Shown here piece after piece: positions 1 through 8,427 of a stretch of DNA of 44,011 nt. Below the pieces are notes generated by a model. That model saw only the letters and a program-made list of their open reading frames with translations. It was not told the DNA's origin and searched no databases. Origin of the DNA: a virus; IMG/VR virus record IMGVR_UViG_3300045257_000218, positions 1 through 44,011 of that record. One strand, 5' to 3'. Each line of letters starts with the position of its first letter. The first letter of the stretch is position 1. The translations under genes were made by a program, and so were the position numbers.

Positions 1-127
1 GTACACTTAACCGAAAAGCATGCAACCAAATCTCATTGTCTATTAAGCCAAATTCGCCTCCTGCCACCACGACGCTTCTTATATCATGGCGAGATGACGG
101 AGGGGCATGGGGCCAGCCTATTGAGGC
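1..127. repeat. Terminal overlap copy 1 (circular contig)
   Basis: These 127 bases are identical to 43885-44011, in the same orientation. The copy lies inside a coding frame that continues across the join. The length matches a common maximum assembler k-mer, so it most likely marks a circular assembly rather than a packaged terminal repeat. Confidence 0.97.
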
Positions 128-266
128 TATTATTGACGGAAATGTCTCTGCGGCATTTAGAACCCTAGGCGTCTATCGAATGCGTCAATGGAAAATTGAA
201 TTCACCGATGCTGCCGCATTCACCTTTATTGGCATGATCGAAGAATATGAAGTGCTTGACTCATAA
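1..266 (+). CDS. P22 gp10-like tail hub protein, C-terminal part (continues from 42708)
   Basis: This is the 3' end of the gene that starts at 42708 and crosses the circular join. Joined, the frame is 1443 nt and encodes 480 aa, close to the 472 aa of P22 gp10. In this piece codons begin at base 3 and the stop is at 264-266. A TTG at 36 could pass for a start, but the frame is open upstream across the join, so it is internal. The tail of the protein is beta-rich (WRDDGG, RQWKIEF) and ends EYEVLDS. It is the packaged-DNA stabilisation or tail hub protein, sitting between the gp4-like adaptor gene and the ejection protein genes as in P22. The family call rests on the N-terminal part. Confidence 0.8.
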   Translation, partial: TLNRKACNQISLSIKPNSPPATTTLLISWRDDGGAWGQPIEAIIDGNVSAAFRTLGVYRMRQWKIEFTDAAAFTFIGMIEEYEVLDS

Positions 267-315
267 TGGACTTGACTATCAGGGTAACCGCTGAGAGCCT
301 GACACGGAGGGAACC

Positions 316-666
316 ATGAGCGCATGGGATTGGGTAAAGGACATAGGAATTACCGCAGTAGGCGGCGGTCCCTATGAGGCCTATAAGCACTTTTACAAGG
401 ACCCTGCCGACAAGGAGGCAGCAGCTCTTGCAAATGCCCAGAGCCAGTCAAATGCACAGGCTCAATACATTAGACAACTTATGCTTTCTGGAGCCAATAG
501 AGGACTGAGCTTTTACGGTCCAGCTAGAGATGTCCTGAGGCAAATGATGGGAGGTACCCCGCCGAGCGGATATGGCGTTACCAGCCAGGGCCCGACTGCT
601 CAACCTGTATCTCCTAATGTAACTGGCGCATCTACTAAAGCGCCTGGAATTGGGACGAGTCTCTAA
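316..666 (+). CDS. Small virion/ejection-type protein, 116 aa
   Basis: A good ribosome site (GGAGGG, 6 nt from the ATG) starts this gene 49 nt after the tail hub stop. The protein begins MSAWDWVKDIG with a short amphipathic helix. It continues into an Ala/Gln-rich helical stretch and ends in a Pro/Ser/Thr-rich tail. I do not recognise a family. Its place directly after the gp10-like gene and before three large Ala-rich proteins is where P22-type phages carry gp14/gp7/gp20/gp16 DNA-transfer proteins, so a role as an internal virion or injected protein is inferred from context. Its stop overlaps the next start (TAATG). Confidence 0.6.
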   Translation: MSAWDWVKDIGITAVGGGPYEAYKHFYKDPADKEAAALANAQSQSNAQAQYIRQLMLSGANRGLSFYGPARDVLRQMMGGTPPSGYGVTSQGPTAQPVSPNVTGASTKAPGIGTSL

Positions 667-1466
667 TGGCAAATGCTCCGTCAAGGGGAAATGGCACTGC
701 CGCGGCCCCTGGTATCACAGCGCCGCCGCCTCCGCCGACTACCACTCCTCCGCCTGCGGCGCCAACTTCTGCTAAAGATCCATATGGATATGCAGCTAGT
801 ATCGCGAAGAGATTTGGCGCCTCGCCTGGCGTAGTTAATACAATAACCAACGCTGGGGCCCCGCTACAGGCACCTCCGCCACCCACGCCAACCGATCCAA
901 ACAACAATCTTCTTACAGAAGGAAATGCAGAGAAGTTTTACGATACTACGAAAAATGATTACATGACTCCTGGCTTGACGGAAAATCTCGCCGGCCAGGG
1001 AATTGGTGGTCAGCTTAACGATTACTATGAGTTTGCAAACAACAAGCTCCAGGACCAATTTGCGGCTCAGGGTGGTGCAAACTCTGGCGCCCTACTTCGC
1101 GGCACTCAGGAACTTCGCGCAAACCAAGCCCATGATATGGAAAGTCTTGCGCAGGCAGCAGACGCCGAGCGATTGGGCCGCCTAAGCGCTGGCGAAGGTG
1201 CTGCTACGTCCGCTGACTCCGGCCGCCTGGGACGCCTGGGTTTAGACTTTAGCTCTGCTATCGGACTGGCAAACGGGGAAGCCAATACACTCGGCGGATT
1301 CTATACCGGTGCAGTATCTGGATCTAATCCGTTTATCGAAGAAGGCATTAATGCAGGCGTCCAGGATTCCTCCCTGAATCCGGGAGGAAACTTTTTCAAG
1401 GATAATCTTGGGGCGGCCCAGACGGCAGTCAAGGCTTACTACGGCCGAGGCCAAGGCAATAATTAA
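666..1466 (+). CDS. Putative ejection (internal virion) protein, 266 aa
   Basis: The ATG overlaps the previous stop by one base (TAATG). Residues 1-45 are very rich in Pro, Ala and Thr. The rest is Gly/Ala/Asn-rich with helical patches and no recognisable enzyme motif. A central helical region (about residues 105-180, with LRGTQELRANQAHDM) and a small-residue C-terminus resemble DNA-transfer proteins such as P22 gp7/gp20 in composition only. Context supports this: it is the second gene of a four-gene block after the tail hub. Confidence is moderate for a virion role and low for any specific homologue. Confidence 0.6.
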   Translation: MANAPSRGNGTAAAPGITAPPPPPTTTPPPAAPTSAKDPYGYAASIAKRFGASPGVVNTITNAGAPLQAPPPPTPTDPNNNLLTEGNAEKFYDTTKNDYMTPGLTENLAGQGIGGQLNDYYEFANNKLQDQFAAQGGANSGALLRGTQELRANQAHDMESLAQAADAERLGRLSAGEGAATSADSGRLGRLGLDFSSAIGLANGEANTLGGFYTGAVSGSNPFIEEGINAGVQDSSLNPGGNFFKDNLGAAQTAVKAYYGRGQGNN

Positions 1467-3430
1467 TGGGCTTCATAGACTACAGCAGAATCGGTGCGCC
1501 ATCTTATTACAAGGAGATTACTGGCGTTGGCGATGCCTTGTTCGAAGCCATGAAAATGAACGCTCAGAAGCGCCAAGAAGATGAAAAAGAACGCCACAAC
1601 AAGGCCCTTGAGGACTATAACCAGCAGATCGTAAAAAACAATCAGGCCCAGAATGACAGGCTCGTTACGGTCGAAGAAAACAGAAACAATAGAGAGGTTA
1701 ATAAGGCTGCCTCTGGTGCCATTGCACAGGCTCGTAAGCAATTCGGCTCTGGCGATGTGACGGGCGCCAAGGCTACTCTTGCCGCGGCTGGCGTGAGGGA
1801 TAGTGAGCTTCATAGTGGCCAGGAGCCATCTCTTGGTCCAGTACCGCTAGAGGTTGGCCCAGAGCCACAGATTCCGCCGGCTGTGGCCCACCAGGCCATT
1901 TCCATGCTCCCCGGGATGCCTGAGGCATACCGCAGAACTGCCGCGGGCGAGAACATCCAATCCGCGCCCACGGAAGATCACGCTGGCAAGGTCTTCGTTG
2001 ACCGCATGGAGGGCGATCCTGGTTCAGAAAAGGCCGTCATCATGGCTGGCCCAGACGGCGAAGAGGTATTCGATCACCCAGCAGCCGCCCTGCCACCTGG
2101 CACCAAAGAAGGCGATTGGATCGACGATCCCAGAAGGCCAAGTGCTCCCACGGAACCGCCACCGGTTGATCCGTCGTCTGGCGCTCCAATCCCGGTGCCA
2201 CCTGGCGCCGCCGCTGCCCCTGCAAAGCCGACATCGGAAGGTCCACCGCCAGAGAACGAGGTCCAAATCCAGTCTGGCCGCTATCAAACTGAGCTTCGCG
2301 GCTATCGCTCGCGCCAGGAAGCCCAGAAGAAATACGAAGAGGACCAGGCAAATCTTCCCGCCGCTCAGCGTGCCTATCGAGATGCCACGGTGCATGAGCT
2401 TACTCTGCCAAATGGGCAGAAGGTTAAGGTCGGGGAAGGCGAAGCGCGCCACGAGGCGACCGTAACCGCCGCCCAGGATATGCAAGATGCCATCATGCCT
2501 GAGCTACAGCGGCAGCTTTCGATGGCTCGCAGCCTGCCTGACGAGCAGGCGTCTGCGCATGCTGAATCGGAAGTAAATCGCCAAATTGGCCTCTTTCAGC
2601 AACACCTTGCAGCCGTGGCCTCCGGCGCCGAGAAGCCAGCGGACGCCATGAAGGGCTATCGCGCCGACGTCCAGGATCGCCAGCACGAGGCCCGCGTCGT
2701 CTCCGAGGGGGCGCTCAATCGCGTTAGTGCTGAGCGTCGCGCTGCGACCATGGCGTCTCATCAGACGACCAAGGAAGAGCAGAGTGATGCTCGCCTGGCC
2801 CTTTCTCAGGATGATGCCTTTCGCAAGAGAGCAGACGACCTGAACAAGGAATGGAATACTCCCAAGGATCTATTGGCATACAATGGGCTATCCCACGCTG
2901 TCCAGGACGCTTCGTCGACTAATGCCCTTTTGCAGTCAGGCGTCAAATACAACCTCGCTCGCGCTCTCCAGGGCGTTGGTCCTCTCACTGACCGCGACCT
3001 CGATCGCCTTCGCTCTCAGCCTGGAATTGGCGCACGCCTCCAGTCGATGGCCCAGCAGCTTGAGGACGCAACCCTGGGAGAAGCGGAACAAAAGACACTG
3101 ATCGATGCCAGCGCCAAGATGCTGGCTCAAAAGGACCAAGACGTAAAGAGAGGCGTCAAGGCATACCACCAACTCTATAATGAATCTCTACCCTGGATCA
3201 ATATCCTCGGCAAGGGATATCTGGATGCTGAGGGCCAGGCTCGTTTTGGCGATTTGTGGGTTCCTCCAGAGAGGTCCGCAGAGGGCAGTGGTGACCGTCT
3301 TCCTGGGCGCTCCAGCGTTGGAACCAGGCATAAAACTGTCAGGTCTACCTCCACTAGAACCACTGGACAGCCGCCTTCTGACAATGAATCTAAATACAAG
3401 GCCATCATAGACAAGCTCATGAGTGACTAA
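1466..3430 (+). CDS. Putative ejection (internal virion) protein, 654 aa
   Basis: The start overlaps the upstream stop (TAATGG). The protein opens MGFIDYSRIGAPSYY. It then has a long charged helical region (about residues 25-100, Glu/Lys/Gln/Arg-rich, coiled-coil-like), a Pro-rich linker (about 205-260) and another long helical segment (about 270-590). No signal peptide, membrane segment or catalytic motif is visible. Such elongated helical proteins next to the tail hub gene are typical of podovirus DNA-transfer proteins that leave the capsid with the genome. The assignment is by position and architecture, not by a recognised signature. Confidence 0.6.
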   Translation: MGFIDYSRIGAPSYYKEITGVGDALFEAMKMNAQKRQEDEKERHNKALEDYNQQIVKNNQAQNDRLVTVEENRNNREVNKAASGAIAQARKQFGSGDVTGAKATLAAAGVRDSELHSGQEPSLGPVPLEVGPEPQIPPAVAHQAISMLPGMPEAYRRTAAGENIQSAPTEDHAGKVFVDRMEGDPGSEKAVIMAGPDGEEVFDHPAAALPPGTKEGDWIDDPRRPSAPTEPPPVDPSSGAPIPVPPGAAAAPAKPTSEGPPPENEVQIQSGRYQTELRGYRSRQEAQKKYEEDQANLPAAQRAYRDATVHELTLPNGQKVKVGEGEARHEATVTAAQDMQDAIMPELQRQLSMARSLPDEQASAHAESEVNRQIGLFQQHLAAVASGAEKPADAMKGYRADVQDRQHEARVVSEGALNRVSAERRAATMASHQTTKEEQSDARLALSQDDAFRKRADDLNKEWNTPKDLLAYNGLSHAVQDASSTNALLQSGVKYNLARALQGVGPLTDRDLDRLRSQPGIGARLQSMAQQLEDATLGEAEQKTLIDASAKMLAQKDQDVKRGVKAYHQLYNESLPWINILGKGYLDAEGQARFGDLWVPPERSAEGSGDRLPGRSSVGTRHKTVRSTSTRTTGQPPSDNESKYKAIIDKLMSD

Positions 3431-5205
3431 TGGGCCTCGAATCAGCAGTTACGCCGCCGACCTTACGGGAAAGGGTTGTACAAAAACTCTCTCCCGATGA
3501 GATTGAATTTCTACGCTCGCGTCTATATGAAGACGCGCCAAGGGATCCCCATGCGCTGAAACTGCTACAGGCTCTGCCTCCGCGGGAAGCTTCCGAGCGT
3601 ACGCCAGAAAGCAAGCAGCTTTCTCTTCCCGTCGATCAGGAAACCGCCCCCAAGAGAGAGGCATATCCTAGCGGCTTCAGCAAGCAAATCGGCGCTCCGC
3701 TTTATTCGATGGCCCGCGAAGCCATTCCTAAGGCCCTGAATGAATTTAAGCCGCAGGCTCAGCCTGATATCTCAACTGATGAGCAGGCCCGGCTTGCTTC
3801 AAATAAGCACCAGGCTGAATACGAGCACGCTGATCCGGAGACCCAGCGCCGCATGCGCGGCGAGCAAGACAATCCGCTCGCCGATGACCTGATCGGTCAG
3901 CAGATTGTCATGGGCCTCATGACTGCCCCCGCCTTCGCGGGCGCCAGGGCTCTGGGCGGGGCGATCCCTGCCGTCAGGGCGCTGGCCAACACGGGCCGTA
4001 TCGGTCGCACGGTCGTAGGCGCTGGAGAAGGCGCCCTGGCTGGTGATGTAGTGGCCAGGGCGACAGGGGCCGATCCCAACGCCGGACGCCTTCTGGGCGC
4101 CGCGGGAGGGGCCTTGGGTGAACAGTCAGCGGCCATCCGAGACCCTCGCTCGGAGACCGGGCAGATCATTCAAGACCTCGGCCGCGTCGGCGCGCGACCC
4201 GGCGTGGTCGCGTTCGAGCGCCCTGCTGTTGGCGGCGCCATGGATACGCCGGAATATCGAGCGCTTCCCCGCGGCGAGGCAGGCGATCTTGAGCTTGCCG
4301 TCCAGGCCCAGCGCGCCATCAATCAGGACATCGAGACCCGCTTCGCGCGCGCCAAGGGTGATATCGGTTCGGCAGAGCGCCGAGCCATGATTCGCCACGG
4401 CGCAGAGCCACAGGATACTACCGATGCTCTTATGACCCTGGAAGATGTAATGCGGCGCAATACCGCCAACGAGACTCCGATCAATCCCGCCCTTAATCGA
4501 GAGGCAGGTCACTATTCAAATCTTCTAACGCACAGAGAGGATTTCCCCGAAGTCCCTCCTGGAGAAACCTATGAAGGCTTCCCTACCGAAGGCCAGCCAG
4601 CTATTACGCGCGAGACTCCTGAGGTTCCATTTAGAGAGCTTGTGAACATCAAGAAGGGATTGCGAGAGGCCACTGAGCCTGGTCAGCCTGGGACGCTTGA
4701 GAATGCCCCAGCTCGTCGCCTAATGGGTGAGCTAAAGGACTTGGCCACAGGCGTAGACCCTAGATACGATGCTGCCGCTGGTCGCTACGGCCGAGAAATG
4801 GGTCAACTGGAACGTACAAATGATGTTCTGGTCGGCAAAAACGAAGCTGACTACGCAGACTCCGCCGCTCGCGAACGAGCCATGGTTCGCAATCTCCGTA
4901 CCGCCGGCAGAAACAGAGCCGATGAGCGACTACCACAGCTACGCGAGATCGCAGATACCCAGGGTCAGCCCTATAGCTATATCAATACCCTAATAGCTCG
5001 CAATGCTATGAAGGTCGGTAAACTCCAGCCCCAGCTTATGCCTGGAATGAGCCCGCTCTGGACCGCATTGCGCACGGCCCGCGAAGCTGGCCATGCCGTA
5101 GACCTTCGTCTTGTAGATCCATTGTCGCGAGCCGCCCGCTCTGTGGAACCATTCTATGCCTTACCGCTCGAAGCCATTCAGCACAGAGAGGAGAATAAGA
5201 AATAA
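3430..5205 (+). CDS. Putative ejection protein with Ala/Gly-rich hydrophobic core, 591 aa
   Basis: The start overlaps the previous stop (TAATGG). About residues 150-235 form a continuous Ala/Gly/Val-rich hydrophobic stretch (GLMTAPAFAGARALGG, then LLGAAGGALGE) that could insert in a membrane. The flanks are charged and helical. P22 gp16/gp20 and other pore-forming ejection proteins combine soluble helices with such a segment, so a role in forming the DNA translocation channel in the host envelope is a reasonable inference. No lytic transglycosylase or other enzyme motif was seen. It is the last large member of the block that begins at 316. Confidence 0.6.
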   Translation: MGLESAVTPPTLRERVVQKLSPDEIEFLRSRLYEDAPRDPHALKLLQALPPREASERTPESKQLSLPVDQETAPKREAYPSGFSKQIGAPLYSMAREAIPKALNEFKPQAQPDISTDEQARLASNKHQAEYEHADPETQRRMRGEQDNPLADDLIGQQIVMGLMTAPAFAGARALGGAIPAVRALANTGRIGRTVVGAGEGALAGDVVARATGADPNAGRLLGAAGGALGEQSAAIRDPRSETGQIIQDLGRVGARPGVVAFERPAVGGAMDTPEYRALPRGEAGDLELAVQAQRAINQDIETRFARAKGDIGSAERRAMIRHGAEPQDTTDALMTLEDVMRRNTANETPINPALNREAGHYSNLLTHREDFPEVPPGETYEGFPTEGQPAITRETPEVPFRELVNIKKGLREATEPGQPGTLENAPARRLMGELKDLATGVDPRYDAAAGRYGREMGQLERTNDVLVGKNEADYADSAARERAMVRNLRTAGRNRADERLPQLREIADTQGQPYSYINTLIARNAMKVGKLQPQLMPGMSPLWTALRTAREAGHAVDLRLVDPLSRAARSVEPFYALPLEAIQHREENKK

Positions 5206-5339
5206 TGCCCTGGACGCCAAAACAAGCCACCTTCATGAGATTTAACCACCCCTCTGTGTTCAAGCGAGAAGTACAAAAGTACGGGTCTGATATCATCAAG
5301 GCCCCGAAGGTCAAGGCTCCTAAGATCAAGAAAGTCTAA
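5205..5339 (+). CDS. Small basic protein, 44 aa
   Basis: The ATG overlaps the upstream stop (TAATG), and the next gene starts two bases after its own stop, so it fits the operon exactly. The product starts MPWTPKQATFMRFNHP and ends in a Lys/Pro-rich tail with repeated KAPK. It is strongly basic and could bind DNA or an acidic virion partner. No family is recognised. Confidence 0.6.
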   Translation: MPWTPKQATFMRFNHPSVFKREVQKYGSDIIKAPKVKAPKIKKV

Positions 5340-5340
5340 C

Positions 5341-5718
5341 ATGCAAAATCCTCAGCTTAAATATACAGGTGCGGCGCTTCCTGGCGCCGGTGCCACTATC
5401 ATCCTATTCCAGACGCCCGATACGGGGGTGCGCAATTTCCTGGCGCTAGCCAGCGCTGGCCGCTTCCAGATCGTGCTTCAGAACGATCAAGCACTTACCT
5501 TGCGCGCTTATTGGTCTGATGATTTTGGTGTCACCTGGAATCAGTACAATTCCCAGTCCGTGGCTATTCCTGCCGCCTCCACTTCCAGTGGTCCCTATGA
5601 CTATGATATATCGGCATTCCGGGATTGGAAGATCGATATGCTCAATGGCGGCTCCAACCAGACTACATTCAGAATTAACATGAGCCTCATTGATGGTCTG
5701 CGTCAGCCTGGCGTGTAA
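5341..5718 (+). CDS. Beta-rich virion protein, 125 aa
   Basis: The start lies just after the small basic gene and the stop overlaps the tailspike start (TAATGG). The protein is beta-rich (FQIVLQNDQ, LRAYWSDDFGVTW, FRDWKIDML) with no signal peptide. The WSDD..W and FRDWKI patterns resemble the C-terminal part of the gp10-like tail hub (WRDDGGAWG, RQWKIEF), suggesting a related beta-sandwich module; this similarity was judged by eye. Next to a tailspike gene, it may be an adaptor or accessory tail protein. Confidence 0.55.
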   Translation: MQNPQLKYTGAALPGAGATIILFQTPDTGVRNFLALASAGRFQIVLQNDQALTLRAYWSDDFGVTWNQYNSQSVAIPAASTSSGPYDYDISAFRDWKIDMLNGGSNQTTFRINMSLIDGLRQPGV

Positions 5719-7211
5719 TGGCATATATCGATATCCCATCTACGGCTGCTGCTAATACCAGCGCCAATTACAGGGACATACCATCATCCGGTATTAATAC
5801 CAATGCCGGATATGTGGCTATCCCGCCGGCAAATACAGGCATGGTCACACCGCCATTCGCGTCATCCCTGCGCGTTTGGTGGTCTGGGCTGAATTATGAC
5901 GGATCTGGGAATACGACTATCACTAGCGGAAACGAAGCAACCAGCATAGTTAATCTCGGAACACTAGGAGGCGTCCTTTCGAGGACTGGCACAGGACCCA
6001 ACTACAATAAGACTGCTAACAATCTTTGGGAGCTAACTTATCCGGGCGCGGACAGGCGGCTGGTTAATGCATTTTCTGCAATCTCGCAGCCATTTGTATT
6101 CTTTATCATCGTCCGTCGAAATACAGTGTCCACGCAGGGCCTCGTGGACGGTCTTTCACTGCACCGCGCAGTCATGTTCGACAATGGCGGTACGCAGCTT
6201 AACATTGGCAGTAATGCATTTGTATCTGCCGCTTCCCCGACTGTTACGTCCAAATACAACTGCGTCATAGGATACTTCAATGGTGGTCCATCATCATCGA
6301 CGCTAGATCTTAACTTTGGGTTCCCGGATACGGGGGCTTACCTGGCCACGGGAGACACCGGTATTCAGACTGTTACCGGTATCACGATTGGCGCGCTCAA
6401 TGATGGCTCATCTCCGCTAAACGGGGTCATTGTGGACGGTATGTTCTGGCAGGGCGTCCAGGGAACATCCGCGCCGACCTCTCAACAGATCTGGGATTAT
6501 GTAACCATTACCAGAGGCCCGGGTTGGCCCTGCGCTACCCTGTCTCAGTATTCATTGTCACCCCTTAGCACGGTCTCATTCCAGCTACACGGCGGGGACC
6601 TGTTAGACTTTATCGGCGATTCTATCACACAGGGAATATCGACGTCGCCATGGCAGAATCCATATATCACCTCTGTAAATGCAGCGCTTATCACGCCAAT
6701 AACAAATGTTAACAAAGGCGTAGGCGGCAATGTCATCGCTCAAATTGACACGCGGTGGGCCACCGATGTCACGGCGGTTGCGCCCCAGGCCTGCATCTGT
6801 CAGGCCGGCGTGAACGATCTTTTCGCTAAGACTCCACTAGATGAATTTATCGCTTCCTGGCAATCAATCTCTACTAAATGGACCACATCCGGCAGAGCCG
6901 CGAACAAGCTTGCACTTATGGGCATATTCTGCCAGAACGAATTCTACCCTGACCCAATTGCAATACAGGTAAACGCCTACAATAACGCCATCAATTACGT
7001 CGCCAACCTAAACGGCCACGCCTACATCGATGTGAGAACGCCACAGCAGGCATTCGAGGCTGCGAACAACACGCCGCCCCCGGGAAACTCTCACGATCCC
7101 GGGCCACTTGGGCAGACCCTGGCTACGCCAGACGGGAAACACCCAAGTGCGGCCGTGGGATGCCCTATCTTTTCAACGGCTGCTTTCAATAAGACTACGC
7201 TAACGGGGTAA
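5718..7211 (+). CDS. Tailspike with C-terminal SGNH/GDSL hydrolase domain, 497 aa
   Basis: The N-terminus (about 1-45) has short imperfect repeats of the type IDIPS/RDIPS/VAIPP that could be a virion anchor. Residues 46-285 look like a beta-sandwich, lectin-like domain. From 298 an SGNH esterase fold is clear: GDSIT at 300-304 (nucleophile Ser302), GGN at 336-338, GVND at 364-367 and DGKH at 472-475 (catalytic Asp/His). Such domains remove acetyl groups from capsular or O-antigen polysaccharide, as in some coliphage tailspikes. The lectin-plus-SGNH part is paralogous to the C-terminal 400 residues of the 37329-40385 protein. Its gene overlaps the upstream stop by one base. Confidence 0.8.
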   Translation: MAYIDIPSTAAANTSANYRDIPSSGINTNAGYVAIPPANTGMVTPPFASSLRVWWSGLNYDGSGNTTITSGNEATSIVNLGTLGGVLSRTGTGPNYNKTANNLWELTYPGADRRLVNAFSAISQPFVFFIIVRRNTVSTQGLVDGLSLHRAVMFDNGGTQLNIGSNAFVSAASPTVTSKYNCVIGYFNGGPSSSTLDLNFGFPDTGAYLATGDTGIQTVTGITIGALNDGSSPLNGVIVDGMFWQGVQGTSAPTSQQIWDYVTITRGPGWPCATLSQYSLSPLSTVSFQLHGGDLLDFIGDSITQGISTSPWQNPYITSVNAALITPITNVNKGVGGNVIAQIDTRWATDVTAVAPQACICQAGVNDLFAKTPLDEFIASWQSISTKWTTSGRAANKLALMGIFCQNEFYPDPIAIQVNAYNNAINYVANLNGHAYIDVRTPQQAFEAANNTPPPGNSHDPGPLGQTLATPDGKHPSAAVGCPIFSTAAFNKTTLTG

Positions 7212-7227
7212 CCGGGGGGATGCCTCA

Positions 7228-7329
7228 ATGACACCAAAACTATACGATTGGATAGCATTTGGAATCTTCGCAGTCACCGCCACGGTTATCGCCATCCTCC
7301 GGCTTGCCGGCCATTGGCGGCCGATCTGA
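7228..7329 (+). CDS. Small single-TM protein, 33 aa (lysis-type candidate)
   Basis: This short frame begins MTPKLYDWIAF, has one hydrophobic segment (about residues 9-26) and ends HWRPI. A purine-rich GGGGGGA lies upstream. It sits at the 3' end of the late operon after the tailspike, a usual place for lysis genes. The stop at 7327-7329 is followed in the +1 frame by an open, also hydrophobic frame to 7501. The two may be separate genes or parts of one holin-like protein joined by +1 frameshifting or broken by a sequence error. Confidence 0.45.
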   Translation: MTPKLYDWIAFGIFAVTATVIAILRLAGHWRPI

Positions 7330-7501
7330 AAATCCCTGGCTGACAGCACTGCGTATACTGATATCAAACGGAGGCGGCTTTGCCCTGGTTGTATTTGCTC
7401 ACGCACCCTGGTGGTGCGAGGCAGCGATCCTTGGCGTTACTGCCGTTCCCGCCCAGGCAGATATAATTGTCAGGAGATTTCTGGGCGCTCGCGGTCCCTA
7501 A
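7259..7501 (+). CDS. Holin-like membrane protein (start uncertain)
   Basis: The convincing part is the C-terminal 55-60 residues, from ENPWLTALRIL onward. It has two hydrophobic stretches (GGGFALVVFAHAPWW and AAILGVTAVPAQADIIV) and a basic end (RRFLGARGP). No ATG exists in the frame. TTG codons at 7259 and 7304 are possible but lack good ribosome sites, which is why fusion by frameshift from 7228-7329 is considered. Its stop shares bases with the stop of the convergent minus gene (7498-7671). A holin-like role is inferred from topology and position only. Confidence 0.4.
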   Translation: MESSQSPPRLSPSSGLPAIGGRSENPWLTALRILISNGGGFALVVFAHAPWWCEAAILGVTAVPAQADIIVRRFLGARGP

Positions 7502-7671
7502 ATAACGTCCGCAACGAATTCTACGACCACGGATGCAATGCATGCCGCCATAACTAAATTACCTATGTTATTGACATCCCCAGGCGAAAGTTTGCCGTCA
7601 GGGATAATCCATAGGGTAAAGATAACACCTATTACAAAGGCTGCAAGCATGTGTCCTGTTCGTAAATTCAT
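7498..7671 (-). CDS. Two-TM small membrane protein, 57 aa
   Basis: The ATG overlaps the RusA-like stop (ATGA), and the gene ends convergently with the late operon, the two stops overlapping by 4 bp. The product (MNLRTGHMLAAF...) has two hydrophobic segments, about 8-24 and 38-56, joined by a short polar PDGKLSPGD turn. It is the last gene of the leftward operon. No family is recognised. A holin or inner-membrane function is possible, but early-operon placement argues for a host-takeover or structural membrane role instead. Confidence 0.65.
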   Translation of the reverse strand: MNLRTGHMLAAFVIGVIFTLWIIPDGKLSPGDVNNIGNLVMAACIASVVVEFVADVI

Positions 7672-8060
7672 CCGATTTGCATACTCCGATCATGAATGAT
7701 TAACCCGACCCCTGGCCGTTCCTTGCTTACTTGGAATCTATCGGTCCAGGATTGAATTATTTTCCATCCATCACCTTGTAGCACGCCAGCCTTCACGAGA
7801 CCATCTAGAATCAGCTTTCTGCCTCCTGCTGCGACATTGTCTGGATCGCGCCGCTGGTTCTTCTCTATCCACGTGAAGTCGATAGATACGGGCCCTGGAA
7901 GCCTTGGCAGCCTCGCAGACAATGCCTCTCCCCATGCCCTATTCGTCCAGGCCAGCTTCATAGAAGAATAGCCGCCACCAGATCCACCGTGTCCCTTGGC
8001 GCTCTCTATTAGCTCATTTAGTCCTGGGAATGTTCCAGGGATCCACAGAGTAGCTGTCAT
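7668..8060 (-). CDS. rusA: RusA-like Holliday junction resolvase, 130 aa
   Basis: The family signature is in the middle: RRDPDN, then a Lys and LILDGL, then GVLQGDGW, matching the RusA pattern D-x-D-N...K...LDGL...aG(v/i)(l/i)..D with acidic metal ligands. One usual Asp after GVL appears as Gly-Asp (QGDG). Length (130 aa) is near the E. coli RusA size of 120. RusA-type dimers cut four-way junctions, and in phages they resolve branched replication intermediates before packaging. It fits with the ERF and SSB genes of the same operon. ATG at 8060 is the first good start. Confidence 0.8.
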   Translation of the reverse strand: MTATLWIPGTFPGLNELIESAKGHGGSGGGYSSMKLAWTNRAWGEALSARLPRLPGPVSIDFTWIEKNQRRDPDNVAAGGRKLILDGLVKAGVLQGDGWKIIQSWTDRFQVSKERPGVGLIIHDRSMQIG

Positions 8061-8142
8061 GGATGAAATATGCCGCGCGTGATCCCCGGCGCGGCTCGGG
8101 TCCCGTCACGCCGGATTACACACGGCACCGCGGGTAGGACAA

Positions 8143-8325
8143 CTAGACGGGCAATCTGCCAGCTTTGCAAAGATGCGAATACCTCGTCTTGCGGCTATCG
8201 ACGGTCATCGTCCGATAGCACACCGGGCAGATGCCGGTGGTTCGTTCTTCTCCTGCCGCCTTCATTCTCGCGGCCGTTTCCTGATCCTTTTGACGGCGCC
8301 GGGCGCCGCCACCTGAGTCCGCCAT
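8143..8325 (-). CDS. Small zinc-ribbon-like protein, 60 aa
   Basis: A near-perfect ribosome site (AGGAGGT) precedes the ATG. The N-terminal half is charged and helical (RRRQKDQETAARMKAAGEE). The second half carries CPVC, then a Cys 17 residues later preceded by a His (HLC), a small metal-binding pattern. Function is unknown. It belongs to a series of short Cys-rich proteins in this operon. Confidence 0.65.
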   Translation of the reverse strand: MADSGGGARRRQKDQETAARMKAAGEERTTGICPVCYRTMTVDSRKTRYSHLCKAGRLPV

Positions 8326-8376
8326 TGGTCACCTCCTAATTTGCAAGCATGACCAACCTCCTTTTCTTGTAATGAA

Positions 8377-8411
8377 GCTCCGGTATTTTATTTACACTTG
8401 CGCCCCGGAGC
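8377..8411. repeat. 7-bp inverted repeat upstream of the 60-aa zinc gene
   Basis: GCTCCGG at 8377-8383 and CCGGAGC at 8405-8411 can pair with a 21-nt AT-rich loop. It lies between the AT-hook gene stop and a minigene-like ATG (four codons, MLAN) that has its own AGGAGG. It may be an attenuator or RNA stabiliser; no U-run follows. Confidence 0.35.
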
Positions 8412-8427
8412 ACGGCGCTTACAACTG

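Noticed and set aside
1-127. Reading the 127-bp repeat as a true phage terminal repeat
   Set aside because: It lies within a conserved coding gene and equals an assembler k-mer length; P22-like phages package headfuls.
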